Shown piece after piece: positions 36,005 through 47,437 of a DNA stretch of 64,000 nt. The notes beneath the pieces are model-generated. The model worked only from the letters and a program-made list of their open reading frames with translations. It made no database searches and was not told where the DNA came from. Position 1 is the first letter of the stretch. Each line of letters opens with the position of its first letter. This stretch comes from Cavia porcellus (Eukaryota > Chordata > Mammalia > Rodentia > Caviidae), in contig NW_026947502.1 of NCBI RefSeq assembly GCF_034190915.1, positions 38,470,785-38,534,784 of the forward strand, given 5' to 3'. The position numbers and the translations under genes are program-made.

Positions 36005-36110
36005 TTTTTTTTTTTGGTCTTTTTTCATTTTTATCGGTACCGGGGATCGAACTCACGACTGCCTGCTTGCAAGGCAGGTGCTTATGCCGCTGAGCTAAAC
36101 CCCCAGCCCC
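36005..36110 (-). mobile_element. ID-type tRNA-derived SINE
   Basis: Antisense ID with 'atcggtaccggggatcgaac' and 'gcaaggcaggtgcttatgcc', head at 'aacccccagcccc'. It is flanked by a 12-bp perfect duplication, 'taaggtctgttt', at 35993-36004 and 36111-36122. A and B boxes are intact in the minus-strand reading, and the body is close to the copies at 11685 and 38463. Confidence 0.95.
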
Positions 36111-36334
36111 TAAGGTCTGTTTTATTTAATCAAAGTGAATTAGATAAGGAAGAAAGGGCAGTCCAATGAGCAGATGTGAAGGAAATGTATGTGTATACCT
36201 TCTTTCTCTCCTACCAAGCACACCCAGGAGCTGGGTGAGATCTAGAGGCACAAGTCTGTATTTTGAGGAACAGAGAGGAGACTAATTGTGTCCTGCTTAT
36301 GTTTCTGGTTCACAAAGGCACTTTTTAAAAAATC

Positions 36335-36600
36335 CTGTGTGAGGTGGTAATTATAATAACAGATACTACTTACAAGGCACTTAGTGCACCGTGTGTTGTA
36401 GTTAAATGCACAACTGCAAAATCTGAGGTCTCAAAAACATCCCTAAATGGGAGGTACCATTACTGAACTCATTTTACATTGAGGCCACCAGAGGACAAGA
36501 GGATTTAAATGGCGCTGAAGCGTATAAGTGTCTTGGCTGGGAATTTGAACTCAGTTCTGTTTGGCTTTAGAATGCATGCATCTAGCCTGTACTTTCCTCA
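36335..36600 (-). mobile_element. MIR SINE, antisense
   Basis: 'ctacttacaaggcacttagt' is followed by 'ggaggtaccattactgaact', 'cattttacattgaggccacc', then 'gggaatttgaactcagttct' and 'ttagaatgcatgcatctagc'. This is the complete antisense MIR order, from the 3' LINE-like end to the tRNA-like head. Confidence 0.75.
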
Positions 36601-36759
36601 AGGAAAATGGAGCAAAACAAGGAGGTAAGGATATCATCTATTTATTTTGGTGGATTTGATTTGACTTTCCTTTTTGTGTATAAGAACAGCTTTGGGTAGG
36701 CTATTCACTTAATTAATTATGGAGCTTATAATGGGTCCTCTGGAATACAAATATGCATT

Positions 36760-36920
36760 CTAGTCAACAAATAGTTCATGGTTACCTCTTATGTGCCAAG
36801 TGTTGATTTAGGAGATTAAAATGTATCAGTAAATAAGAGTTAACGATGTTTACCCTCATGAGGCTTATATTCCAGGGAGAAAAAAATACTCAGTGACTAA
36901 ACTAGCTAAAATAAATTTCA
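36760..36920 (-). mobile_element. L2-type LINE 3' end, antisense
   Basis: 'tcaacaaatagttcatggtt', 'tcttatgtgccaagtgttga' and 'ccctcatgaggcttatattc' match the antisense L2 3' end in order. Confidence 0.65.
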
Positions 36921-37514
36921 TCATGTTTTTAAAGTTATTAACTGAGACCAAAGGGAGGAAGAAAAAAAGAAGAAAAATTTAAAGGGCTTGTCCAAGGGGG
37001 CCAAGGAATAAGTCCAGGTTTCTGATTTGTAGATTTAAAGGGCGATTCAGATGGGACCTCAGCAAATGCCTCTTTTCCCTACAATCAGGGTCAAAGTCAA
37101 GGAAAGAGCTGATGCATAAGTCTGAAGGTGGAAAGGGATGCTTTGAAATTAGATGACCCCACTGGTTTCTGGGAGCTACCACTCTTGGGGTGAAAAACTA
37201 AACAAACAAAATAATTGTGGGTAATTGTAGGTAAGAGTAGTGGGTCTGCAAGAGAAGGCGTGTGGGTAGATTGTGGTGGGGACACACTGCCTGGAGGAAT
37301 GTGAGTGTGAGGGCTGAGGAGACAGCAGAGCATCACATATTCAGGCAGGAAGGTGTTCTGCGAGTGTCTAAGTGTGACTGGACAGGCACCGAGGAGTTGG
37401 AAAGGGAGAATGGAGTCAGATTGCAAAGAGCCATGCCTACTGCTACAAGAAAAGCTCACCTCTGGAAAATTCTCTGAAGGATCTTGAAGAAATTGAGCAA
37501 GATGTGGTGGGTTT
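36921..37514. other. unannotated DNA
   Basis: Overlapping frames at 36979-37477 on both strands show no domain; the minus-strand 120-residue one is Pro/His/Ser-rich and has no homology that I recognise. Confidence 0.4.
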
Positions 37515-37615
37515 TTATGAATAGAAAGCTGAAGTACAGAAAGGCTAAGAAATTTCTAGGGTCACAAAGATATTAAGTGTGACTTATACCTAAGTTAGTG
37601 TGATCTCAGAACCCA
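37515..37615 (-). mobile_element. MIR fragment, antisense
   Basis: 'aagctgaagtacagaaaggc' and 'taagaaatttctagggtcac' match the antisense MIR core ('gaaactgaggcacagaaagg', 'taagtaacttgcctaaggtc'). The remaining parts are lost. Confidence 0.5.
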
Positions 37616-38446
37616 GGAAACTGCAGAGACTCTCCCTATTATAGAAGAGTGTGAAAGAGGAGAGAAGTTTACCCCAAATCTTTTAGAAGTCCAAAATTCA
37701 TTCTGCCACGAGCTCTATTTTTTCCTAGAGATCAGGAGTTCATGGCAGCAGTTGCTTTACCAGTGCTTTTAACAAAGTTATTAGAGCTCATAATACTTGT
37801 CCTTTTTAAATGAAGTATATGGTGTCATAGCAAATTTTCCGAATTCACCCAGTAAGTCACTCAGACCTAAATCAAGAGTGAGACTAAGCAAAGCTCAAAT
37901 AAGAATACATCACAAACGTATCCAGTCAGTAGAAATATGTGCGATCCTAATTTTAGGAGGTAGAGCTATGCGTAAAAGCAATTACAATGAAAAGTCTTAA
38001 ATTTGCTTTTTAGACCTAGAGATGTATTGAAATTAGGTGGATAAATGTTACATTAGTGGTACAGTGTAATCACAGATAGTTTTCTTTCTCTTTCCTGAAA
38101 AGGTAAATGTAGAGGCTATAACTATGACAGACTGCTCTTTGCAGGAATGTTTTTATGTTATGACTGTTGAAGAAAAATAATATATTATCCTGAAATTTGT
38201 GTCTTTTGTTTCAGTAATATAAGTATGAATGAGCATAAGTTGATAGTAGTAAGACCTATAATATTCATCTCGTCCTGTTTCTCTTTTTGTGATCTCTCTT
38301 TATATCTGTGCTGTAAAGAAAGGTTTACACAGGTATAAAATTTCTAGATTATATATTTTTTATTTGAAAAGATTATCATGTTTTGAGGGAGACAATGTCA
38401 AGGACCTGAAGATCAACACACTATTTAGGGGATCATCTGAGGTTTT
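37616..38446. other. unannotated DNA
   Basis: No element or exon can be supported. Confidence 0.4.
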
Positions 38447-38462
38447 AAAAAAACATGTCTCT

Positions 38463-38580
38463 GGGGCTGGGGATTTAGCTCAGCCGCGTAAGTACCTGCC
38501 TTGCAAGCAGGCAGTCATGAGTTCAATCCCCAGTACCGATAAAAATGAAAAAGACAAAAAAACAAAAACGAAAACAACAA
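38463..38580 (+). mobile_element. ID-type tRNA-derived SINE, best-preserved copy
   Basis: The sense head 'ggggctggggatttagctca' contains a Pol III A-box match 'tagctcagccg' (38476-38486). A B-box match 'agttcaatccc' lies at 38520-38530, then 'cagtaccgataaaaatgaaa' and an A-rich tail. It inserted at a TTTT/AAAA site typical of L1 endonuclease. A 16-bp duplication with one mismatch flanks it (38447-38462 and 38581-38596). Confidence 0.96.
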
Positions 38581-38596
38581 AAAAAAACACGTCTCT

Positions 38597-39165
38597 CAGG
38601 TTCAGTCACCTGACAAAAATGTTCCCTCTCACACAGAGTTCTGTGTGGGCATTCAGCTCTTGCTATTGCTTTGCTGTGCGGTGCTTTAGAAGTCACAAAC
38701 TTCGCCACATTTATCTCTAATGTGTGGCTCCCAGGGCATCCTGGGACGTGATCATCACAGTCAACTTGAGTTGAGAAAGATCATGGAAAGTCCATTGAAA
38801 AGCTGCTAACGGTCCTGCTCTGGAGGCGGTACTCACCATTTCTGCTACTATGCCAAACACCTGCATGACCAACTGCAATGCAGTGTGGGCACAGAAGAGA
38901 GAGACGGTGGTCTTAACTCATAATAGTTTTTTATTGTTTTGTTATGTGCTGATGGAAGAATGATCCCAGCAAACATCTCCATTTTATTTATTATGTGTTC
39001 TGTGTCCTAAATAATCATTCTCATGAAATCTCAAATCTGCAGCTAAGTATTGTCTCTCTTGACTTACGTTTTTCACTTTATTGGTTTTTCCATGCTTTAC
39101 ATGAATTTGAATGTCATTTTCCATCTACAGAACTTGCACATTCAGGGTGATGTCAATTCGCAATT
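38597..39165. other. unannotated DNA
   Basis: No feature can be supported. The frame at 38289-38720 runs through the SINE. Confidence 0.4.
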
Positions 39166-39340
39166 TACATCAGTGACTCTCAGCTTTTAGCAGGAATTAA
39201 AATGACCTGGAAGGTTTAATATGTAAATCACCAGACTTCACCCCAACCTCTTAGTTTCTGAATTTGCAGGTCTGGCGTAGGCTGTGATATCTGCTATATT
39301 ATTAAATTTTAGGTGATGTTGATTTTGCTGATTTGGGACC
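39166..39340 (+). mobile_element. MER5-type hAT non-autonomous transposon
   Basis: 'cagtgactctcagcttttag', 'ggaattaaaatgacctggaa', 'cagacttcaccccaacctct', 'aatttgcaggtctggcgtag' match the MER5A order (left TIR, 'agaatcacctgggg', 'gggccccaccccag', 'ggtctgggg'). The right end decays near 39340. Confidence 0.65.
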
Positions 39341-40214
39341 ACAAAGCACTTGCCTTTTGCTAAGCTGCCTCATCTTTCCTCTCCTGCCCTTTTGCTACCC
39401 TTTTCCTGCAAGAACAATGTTCCCTAAACTCAAGAGGACGTCAAGCTGTCACTACACTTCAGGTAAGGCAAACTGGCCAGCGGTACTGCTGCTGCTGGTA
39501 AGAGCTTTCCTGAAACTCTCTGGTCTGGATCTTGCTTTCCAACTAAATTCTAATGGCAGAGAACTGGGACTTGAAACTTCCGAGGTCTGAATGGTAACTT
39601 TTATCTTTTCACTACCCCAAACTTGTTTTTTACTTGGGTTTTTATCTCACACTGGAATTGTCTGGTCTAAACCTCTGGTTCACATCTGATATTTGAAGAT
39701 GTTTTACTCTAAGCCTGCAGTGTGCTCCTTTAGCCACACTTAGAAAGTGCAGTCTCTCAGAAAGTTGCATTTGTTGTAGTTAGAGTCTAGTTTCTCTGGA
39801 GCAACCTAAAAATTTGTGTAACAAGTATGTACAAAAGACAGTATTTCTCATAGTTTGACAAACTGACATTCATTCATTATATGACATAGTATGTTCACCA
39901 TCGATGACTATATGTTTTCTCCACAATGGAATATTTATAACGCATTTAAAATTTGTTTGCTTAGTTTTTCTGGTTACTGCAGGTACATAGGAGTGTATGT
40001 GAACTGCCATCAAATCTTTTGGCCCAATTTGTGCAGTAACTTCTCTTAGTGACTCACTATAAAACACTACAGGTGCTAATCTGCCTGAGGCAGGAAAGTA
40101 CAAAATAGATTTGATACAACAGTTGCAAGTCTTAGAGGTAATTAACTCAGCATGATTTAGCTGGATTTATACCAAGTGCTTGTTTGCCCATGCTGAGAAA
40201 AATAATACTTTGTC
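39341..40214. other. unannotated DNA
   Basis: An 85-residue plus frame (39333-39590) and a minus frame (39870-40103) have no domain. No repeat named. Confidence 0.4.
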
Positions 40215-40370
40215 ACTCTCATCAGTGGATCTCAAAATGCTCCACAATCACTAATTAAAGCTTCTCACACTTCCCATCATCCCCATTTCCAGACGAGGAA
40301 ACTGAGCAACAGGGGCCAGTAAAGTGGTTTACCTGCAGTTTTGTGACTGAGCTCAGTGAACCATAGAGAA
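40215..40370 (-). mobile_element. MIR SINE fragment, antisense
   Basis: 'cccatttccagacgaggaaa' and 'ctgagcaacaggggccagta' are the antisense MIR core ('ccattttacagatgaggaaa', 'ctgaggcacagaga'), followed by 'cagttttgtgactgagctca'. Confidence 0.6.
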
Positions 40371-41504
40371 GAATACCCTTTTTGTTCTTATAACCTTGAA
40401 TTCACAATTCTTTTGTGGAAGCAGTTGACAGCCTTGACTCCCAACAGCCAACCCTAGTGCTGATCTCTAACCTAATATGCTCAAGACAATAATGACAAAA
40501 GGTGGATATTCAGGAAAGATGTGTGGGTGCATTTCATGTGGACACATGCTGGAAAGAGTATGTTTAAGCTTATCTGCATGCTTCTGAATGTGTACCTAGC
40601 TGTTGAAATACAACAATCCCTTGCCTGGAATGTTCCTCTCACTGTGTGTCTGGTCATGAGATACAGCACAGTCCTTGGACACAGGCTCACCCCAGCCCAG
40701 GGAGGAGCTGTACCTCCCACTAGCTTTCCTCAGGATGGGTGGCTTCTGCTCCTTGTATGGGAGGAGCTGCAGCTAAAGTCAGCGACCCAGGGAGTGCTCA
40801 CCAGGTGGCAGCAGCTGGTGTTTCCGTCTTGCCCCATGCATGGCACCTGCCTGGTGCAGGCCGCTCAGTTCCTGCCCAGAGCACACTGTGGCTTTCCTTA
40901 GAAAAAGGAAGAACAGCAGCGGAATGGCTTCCTGCTCTGGAGCATACCTCCCAAAGAGGAAACCCAGCTGTGTAAGAGTCCTCCCTGCAGGGAGGCCAGG
41001 GCCCTGTGTCCTGTAAGTTCCGGTCACTGGCTGTCACTAGAGTTCGCACTGTTCAAGGCCCTGGAGTTGCAGTTCTCAGGGTCCAACCCTGAGTTCTCAT
41101 ATCTGTGTGTAATGACTTTGAGAAAGATTTCACTTGGCTTAGTTGAGGACTTTCTGAAGATGAAAAGAATGACTAAGTAGCTAAAGTCTGAATTGAAAAC
41201 TGTTTTGCAAGGTAGCAACACAAGCCCTGTGTACATTTAATGACCCCTTCATATGCGTGTACAAATGCATACCCTGTGCATTCAGGGCAGGGTATTCATC
41301 AACTTCCAGGTCCTCCTTACAAAAGTCTTTAGAAATCTTTAACCCAGAACACAAAGGACACTGTTTCCACTTTCACGTAGCCTGATCCTCTTTCTTTGTG
41401 TCTTGGATCTGGGTTTCCCCTTCTGCAATTTAAGTCATTCTTGTCCCACCCTGTTCTATGATAAGAAGCTATATGACTGTTATTGCCTTCCTATTGTTAA
41501 TCTT
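40371..41504. other. unannotated, GC-richer than surroundings
   Basis: A GC-richer patch (40670-41050) is unusual in this AT-rich window. It contains overlapping frames on both strands without domains and a CTCF-like motif (separate entry). No transposon is recognised. Confidence 0.4.
40798..40811 (+). promoter_or_regulatory. candidate CTCF binding site
   Basis: The word 'tcaccaggtggcag' matches the CTCF core consensus CCASYAGRKGGCRS at 13 of 14 positions (T for the first C). It sits in the GC-richer patch and is followed by 'cagctggtg', which also gives an E-box. Occupancy cannot be inferred from sequence alone. Confidence 0.4.
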
Positions 41505-41700
41505 TAGGTCATTGTTTTCAAATGATACTGCTCATCCGTATCATTATCTAGAGATCCTAGTTAAAAAAATAAAGCTTCCTGGCCTCAGAGATGCAGGTTT
41601 AATAGGCCTGGAATGGGCCCAACTGGCTGTTTTGAACAAACATGTCTAAGCTGTCCCAGTGCATGCAGTCTGAAGACTACTTTGAGAAGCACTGCTTTAA
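41505..41700 (+). mobile_element. MER5-type hAT non-autonomous transposon
   Basis: 'cattgttttcaaatgatact', 'catccgtatcattatctaga', 'ctcagagatgcaggtttaat' and the right end 'gactactttgagaagcactg' match MER5A from TIR to TIR. It is a nearly full-length copy. Confidence 0.7.
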
Positions 41701-42409
41701 TTTTGCATCTGAAAACATTCCAAGTCTGTTTCAAACACAGCTTTGCCAAAGCCTTCCCCATAACATGCCAGCTGCTAACTCTACTAGATAAACCCCAGGA
41801 ACGGCTTTTGCTTCGTACTGTGTCTCAAATCTTTTTCCCTTATCTTGATGTCTGGTCTGGCCTATGATCTTCTTTTCCTCATGTTCTCTCCTGCACACTA
41901 GGATAAAACAAGAGAATTTGTACTCTTCAGAAAAGTGTGACTTTTCAATGTCCTAACTAAAAGGCAGCCTCCTCGTTCCACATGGTCATGTATGATAAAT
42001 AACATCGAGCACCCTCAGGTGGCAATTACTGGATTTTTATTGTTTTGCCAACAAGGATGGTCGTCTTGAGAGTGGCTTAGATTTAGGAAATGTAATTATC
42101 AAAGATAACTTCTATTCATATATATGCATCATACACACATACATATTTACTGAAGGGCTACTGCCAGGTCAGCTCTGCCTGGTGATATCTTCTGAAGTCA
42201 CCCCACTCCCATTCCTCTCTAGTGGAGCTGACCATAATTATGTAATGGTGTGGCATTACAGGCTTGGACATTGTTAGCACATGCTAGCTCTTTAATTCTA
42301 ACAACCAAGCAGTTCATTACCATTTTATGTGTTTAAAAAAGGAGTAAACAAGCAAGTGGATTGTGCTGACAGCAATAAACAGCATGACTGCTAATATTAC
42401 CTTCTATGT
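41701..42409. other. unannotated DNA
   Basis: No feature can be supported. The plus frame at 41613-41867 crosses the transposon edge and is not a gene. Confidence 0.4.
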
Positions 42410-42655
42410 TAGGAGTTGGCAAACGATGACCTACAGGCCAAAACAAGCCCATCAACTTGTTTTTGTAAATAACATTTTATCCAAATACAGTCATGCCTAT
42501 CTGTTTACTTATCGTCTGTGATTACTTCCATCCTACAAACACAGGATCCAGTGGTTCCAACAAATACTCTATCGCACACAAAGGCCGTGTTATTTACTGT
42601 CTGATCCATTATGGAGTTTGCCTATACTTGCCCTGTGTTCTGGGGTGGATTTGTT
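42410..42655 (+). mobile_element. non-autonomous DNA-transposon remnant
   Basis: 'aggagttggcaaacgatgac', 'cttgtttttgtaaataacat', 'ctgtttacttatcgtctgtg' and 'tgttatttactgtctgatcc' follow the same repeat family as 7450-7757, here better preserved at the left end. The right end is lost near 42655. Confidence 0.75.
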
Positions 42656-44098
42656 CTTTAGCTTCTGCCCACATGGAGTAAACATGCGGACATGGAAAGT
42701 TGGATCCCAAAGGAACTACACTTCTCTAGGTTTTCTGGAAAATTGGCTGAGTATTTTGCTCTATTCTCTTGAGTTTGGGTATATGGGAATTACATTTAAA
42801 GCACATTTATAATATTTTTCAAAATCACCTCCAACTCTTTTCTCTGTTAAAGATATAAATACTTCCCAATGGATTTTCTAGATGGAAAAACTTACCACAA
42901 TGAATGACTTGAAAAGGAATTTATGCCAGGAATTTTCAAACCATGTACTGAGGTATGCTGTACTAGTATTACTCTGAGTATGAATGCTTTTTATGTAAAG
43001 AAAATTTCGTAAACAAGGAAGTAAAATTATACCTTTAAAAATATTGTGCAATTTCTCTGTGCTTTGGAGTGTTTCTCCTCTACAAGACCTTAAGGCGGGG
43101 AATTTTGTCAAAGCAGATTTGACCCGTGGATATTTTTTTTTTTAGTAATAATGGAGGCACATAGATGTGAAAACACTTGCACATGTCAAGACAGTGTCTT
43201 CTGCAGCATGGTAGCAAATATTTCTAAATAAGCAATTTGCCTTTAGGTCTGGAAGAAATTCTATTCCCACCATTCTGTAGCTCTTCTTGCCTTGTTGAAA
43301 TACGATTAATTTGTGGCTTCAAAGTCTGTATCCATGCCACTCCAATGACTTGAACTGCCGCTTCTAATTGTTTTAAACAGTGTTGCTATTAAAAAACAGC
43401 CTCCAAAGACTGCCTGGAGAGGTTGCTCAATTATTTAAGATGCTAACACAGAAAAGCAATACATCTTGAGGAAGATGCATCGTTAATTAACAAGTCTTTT
43501 GGCTTATCAGTGTCCTTCCTCATGTGTAGCCCAGTGTCAGGTTTGTTTAGTTCATTAATAACTAAGGTAGAGTTTTGCTGTATTTAAAACCTTCAGTGTT
43601 TGTGGTCTTGTGAAAAAGAAAATGTATGTTCACTATCTCATTGTAGGCAAGAAGCTTAGCTTTTGTTTCTGCCTATCCATTTAGAACTTCATCTTTCGAT
43701 TCACCAGCAGGATGAATCATAATTCATACACCTGGGCAAAGCTTTCGACATTTGTTTCTGTTGTTGTTGGGGACTTTTGTTATTGATATTGTCTTTCCTA
43801 GTGACAAATCAATTATTAATCTTAGACCTGCAAATGTATTGGCCAGACCAACTCATTGGAAACCATTTATCCAATCAGTGATTTGGGGATAAACTCGTCA
43901 TTCTTATCTTAGGCAATTGCTCCCCATTGAGGTTTGACAGATTTGGCAGATATTTTTGAGATTTAAAAATGAATACATTCCATGATAATACATTAAAAAT
44001 GTAACATGGGAATTTAACATTACTTTCTCCAAAATTGCTTCAGATGGCAAGCTGGAAGTCCAGCCACCTGGAGCCTTAAAGATCAGGAATAGATAGAA
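42656..44098. other. unannotated DNA
   Basis: No transposon or exon is recognised in about 1.4 kb. Short T-runs at 43129-43143 are simple sequence. Confidence 0.4.
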
Positions 44099-44190
44099 TT
44101 TTTTTTTTTTTTTTTTTGTACCAGGGATTGAACTCACAATCTTGCTCTTGCGAGGCAGATACTTATGCCACTGAGCGAAATCTCCAGTCC
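44099..44190 (-). mobile_element. ID-type SINE, older copy
   Basis: Antisense ID with a poly(T) of about 18, then 'gtaccagggattgaactcac', 'gcgaggcagatacttatgcc', 'actgagcgaaatctccagtcc'. It lacks the 'atcg' between the T-run and 'gtacc' seen in the other copies, and no target duplication is visible. Confidence 0.88.
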
Positions 44191-45029
44191 AAAGAGCAGA
44201 CATAGGATAGGCAGCCCTGATCCTCTGGCTCAGGGCGGGTAGTTTAAAATTAACTTAGGAAATACAACAAAAATTCAGTGGTGCCTTGAGACTTGAGCTG
44301 CCTCCATCCTGCTCCTGCAAGAGAGTTTCTGCTTCAGAGAGCAGAAGTCTAATTTTTATTGACTTTCTGTGCTATATCTGTAGGTGTCCAGCAGCAGATA
44401 CCTATGTGGATCAGGACAGAAGTGACCAAAGGCAGTTGCTGTTCTTTTTTCCCCATGCCCTCTGTGTGCAGAAATCCAAGCATCTTAATCAGGAATAGCA
44501 GGTGCCTGTGGGAGTCACTGTAACTCACACCTGTGCAGACAATCAAGCATCTCTGCCCTAGGACATAAGCTCACCAAACACTGCTTTCCACTGATTCTTT
44601 TTCAACTTGGAGCCTTTGAATGTTTGCAGGAAGGTGTAACAGCTGGCTTGTTCCAACACAGGTGACCAGTACCAGGCACATTCATTTTCCTCCACACGCG
44701 CAGTGGTGTCATGGGAGTTGAAATCCTCCATCTTGGGAAAATATATAAATGTGGGTTTTTCTACTATGGAGGACTGGTTGTTAAACAGCTACTAGTGCAC
44801 CCCTAGGTTCTTTCTCTTCAGTCTCCTGGGACTTAATTTTCACACAGAGAATTTGGACATCCACATGACCAAATCTAAATCATTCTACTTCTTTGGATCT
44901 GGTGCTGCTTGTTCATTCATCAATTTCTTCTCATTTGAGTTCATCCGATTTGCCAAGCACTGTGAGATTAAAAATGTATATGCTTCTCATTAAAAAAGAA
45001 CTTCTTGAGATTAAATTTGCAAGTTTAAC
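44191..45029. other. unannotated DNA
   Basis: Nothing can be named. Opposite-strand frames at 44286-44546 show no domain. Confidence 0.4.
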
Positions 45030-45489
45030 CATTGCAAACAAAGGTTAGTATTTTTACTTTTTAACTAACAATGTTGTACAACTATCACCATGATCTGATT
45101 CTCTAATGTTTTTATTATTGAAAGGAGAGAATTCAGATATCCAGCTCTCTTTCTTCACTCTTCTCATGTCAGCACAATCAGATCTCTCTATAAACTTGCC
45201 TATCATGGATATTTCATGGAAATGGAATCATTTAATATATTGCCTTTTGTATCCACCTTTGTTTGGTTGGAAAGTATTTTAAAGATTCATCCATGTTGTA
45301 CATATAGCAATACTTTGTTCACTTTAAAAAATAAACATTATTTTATAGCACTTTTAGATTTATAGCAAGATTGGAAGGAAAATATAAAAATTTTCCTTCT
45401 ACTCACTGACCTTACACATACTTAGTCACACTTATTTGTGTTATACCCACTACAATGGGGCATCTGTTACGACTGATGTATTTATTTGT

Positions 45490-45636
45490 TTGTTTGTTAT
45501 TGGAAGCAGAGTCTTGCCATGTAATTCAGACTGGTCTTGAACTAACGAGGCAGTCCAAGCTGGTCTCAAACTCACAGTAACCTCCTGCCTCATCCTCCTA
45601 GTACTGGGTTTTAGGCCTATGCCACAGTGCCTAGGT
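45490..45636 (-). mobile_element. B1 SINE, antisense, nested in L1
   Basis: 'gcagagtcttgccatgtaat', 'cagactggtcttgaactaac', 'caagctggtctcaaactcac' and 'gtactgggttttaggcctat' give a B1 with its internal duplication, in antisense. Its A-rich tail corresponds to the (GTTT)n near 45480-45500. Confidence 0.88.
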
Positions 45637-45789
45637 CACAATTGATGAATATGAGTTGACACATTATGATCACACAATAATCACGGTTTACCTTAACATT
45701 TACTGTTGGAATTGTGCATTTTTATGACTTAGACAGTGTATGACAGTATAGATCACATAGTATCATGCAGGGAAACTGTGCTGCCCTAA

Positions 45790-46380
45790 AAGTCTTCTTG
45801 CTATGCCTATAGAGGAATGAAAATATTCTATTTTATTATCCCAAAGTTGTGTCTGAAGCTTTTATAGCAAAAGATAGATTAACAAAAGAAGAACAGATAA
45901 TCTAATTAATTACATTCAAAGAAATGATTTTTCACCTAGTCATGTCAATTTAGATAGAAAGCAATGAGGAGAAATGGTATTTTCTGTCTACCAGGAACAC
46001 CAGGCAAAGACCTGGGAGACCTAGAATTTTTACCTTTTCCTAGCTTTTGTCATTTCTCCCAGGAGCCCACCTGCAGGTGCTGGAGAAACTTTATATAAAG
46101 GAAATGATTGATATGAGAAACTTTACATAACGGAGATGATTGGAAGAAATACTAAATCTGTGTATTTTATGCTACGTTTGATGAAAGTTAAACGATTGCG
46201 TAGAAATGTCATAGGGACAAAAAGTACGTGATCTAGTGGTGGAAAAGCAGGGGGACTTAGCAAGGAGCTTTTCCCAGCTTTGTCTCTAACATTTCACCTT
46301 AGGAACAGAGACTCCTCATGTGGAGGTCTCGGGCCTGCTGCGTCTGAGAAGGGCAGAAGGACGGTGACAATGGTACCCTT
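45790..46380. other. non-L1 insertion within antisense L1
   Basis: The L1 match breaks at about 45790 and resumes near 46400-46490. The inserted sequence contains 'ggagcccacctgcaggtgct', which is LTR-like, and a local repetition ('gagaaactttatataaagg' near 46083 and 'gagaaactttacataacgg' near 46116). I cannot name it. Confidence 0.4.
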
Positions 46381-47343
46381 AATTCTGTTGTGTTTTCAAA
46401 AGTCATAGTGCCACATCCTTGGGGTTAGTGTCCCCTGAACCTCAAGAGTTTTCCTCCCTCCTCCCTACCACTTTACCTCCGGGAACAACAGTTATTTTTA
46501 CTGTCTCCATAACTTTGCCTTCTCCACCACATCGTCAAGTTGGAACGATGTAGTATGTAGGCTTTTCAGACTGAAGTCTTTCACTTAGAAGCATATATTT
46601 ATGTTTTCTCTGTGTCTTTCAGCGGACTGACACCTTAGTCCTTTTTAGCACTGAAAGACATCCATGATGTGTATTCCATTGTCTGCTATCTTGAGATAGT
46701 TATCATGGTTGCGCCTAAGATTTGGCAATTATCAATGAAGCTGCTATAAAAACCTATGTGTAAGATTTAATGTAAACATCAGATTGCAGATACTTTTAGT
46801 GAACATCCAGGAATGCATTTGCTGTAGTATATGGTAGGAATATTTTCCTTTTGCAATATCCTGCCTAATCCTCTTCCCGAGTGACTTGATTTCCTTTTGT
46901 AGTATCATGTACTCCATGTATGAATGTACCACATTATTCATTTTTTGAAAGAAATGTCAAAGTATTTTCCACAGTGTCTGTGCCTGCTTACTTTTCTATA
47001 GATGTTTTAGAGTTTTAATTTTAATCTTTGAAAGTGGATTTCATTTGTTGATTTTTTAAAAATTATAATTGTAGAAAGTGATAATTCACTGTGGCTTTGA
47101 GTCTCATCTCGCTGATCCCTAGTGATAAATATCTTTGCATGCATTTCTTGCCCATTTGTATATCTTCTTTGTCGAAGTGGTTACTTAAACCACATATCTA
47201 TTTTTTAATAGGATTTCTTTTGTCTTGTTGTGAGAGTTCTTTCTATATTCTGGATACTGGAGTAGGTATCAAATATATAATTTGCAAATGTTTTCTCTCA
47301 TTCCATAAGTGATCTTTTCTCTTTTTTAATAATACTGATAAAA

Positions 47344-47437
47344 TTGAATATTGATAGAATATTGATAATATTGATAAAATTCTGATAATATTGAATATTG
47401 ATAGAATATTGATAATATTGATAAAATTCTGATAATA
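47344..47437 (+). repeat. perfect 47-bp tandem duplication, AT-rich
   Basis: Two identical 47-bp units (47344-47390 and 47391-47437) built from the word 'aatattgata', followed by a partial copy. The antisense frames of 67 and 98 residues here translate this duplication (a repeating Ile/Asn/Tyr pattern) and are not genes. Confidence 0.97.

Larger units (their letters stand above)
45030..47335 (-). mobile_element. old L1 3' region, antisense, multiply interrupted
   Basis: Antisense L1M-type sequence. A 3' UTR part (45040-45330, 'ctataaacttgcctatcatg', 'tttcatggaaatggaatcat') is followed by a second 3' end (45340-45790, 'tattttatagcacttttaga', 'atgcagggaaactgtgctgc'). The ORF2 3' part then runs at 46490-47335 ('actgtctccataactttgcc', 'tttggcaattatcaatgaag', 'gcccatttgtatatcttctt', 'tatattctggatactggagt'). 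Positions 45790-46380 are not L1 and may be an inserted LTR. A B1 lies at 45490-45636. At least two old L1 pieces are probably merged here. Confidence 0.75.

Noticed and set aside
38463..38580. Possible functional tRNA gene (A and B boxes present)
   Set aside because: The body does not fold as a complete tRNA, it has an A-rich tail and a target duplication, and the same sequence recurs elsewhere, so it is a SINE.
40481..41049. Several overlapping frames in a GC-richer patch, possible exon
   Set aside because: High GC removes stop codons in all frames. No convincing splice-site pair or protein similarity was found.
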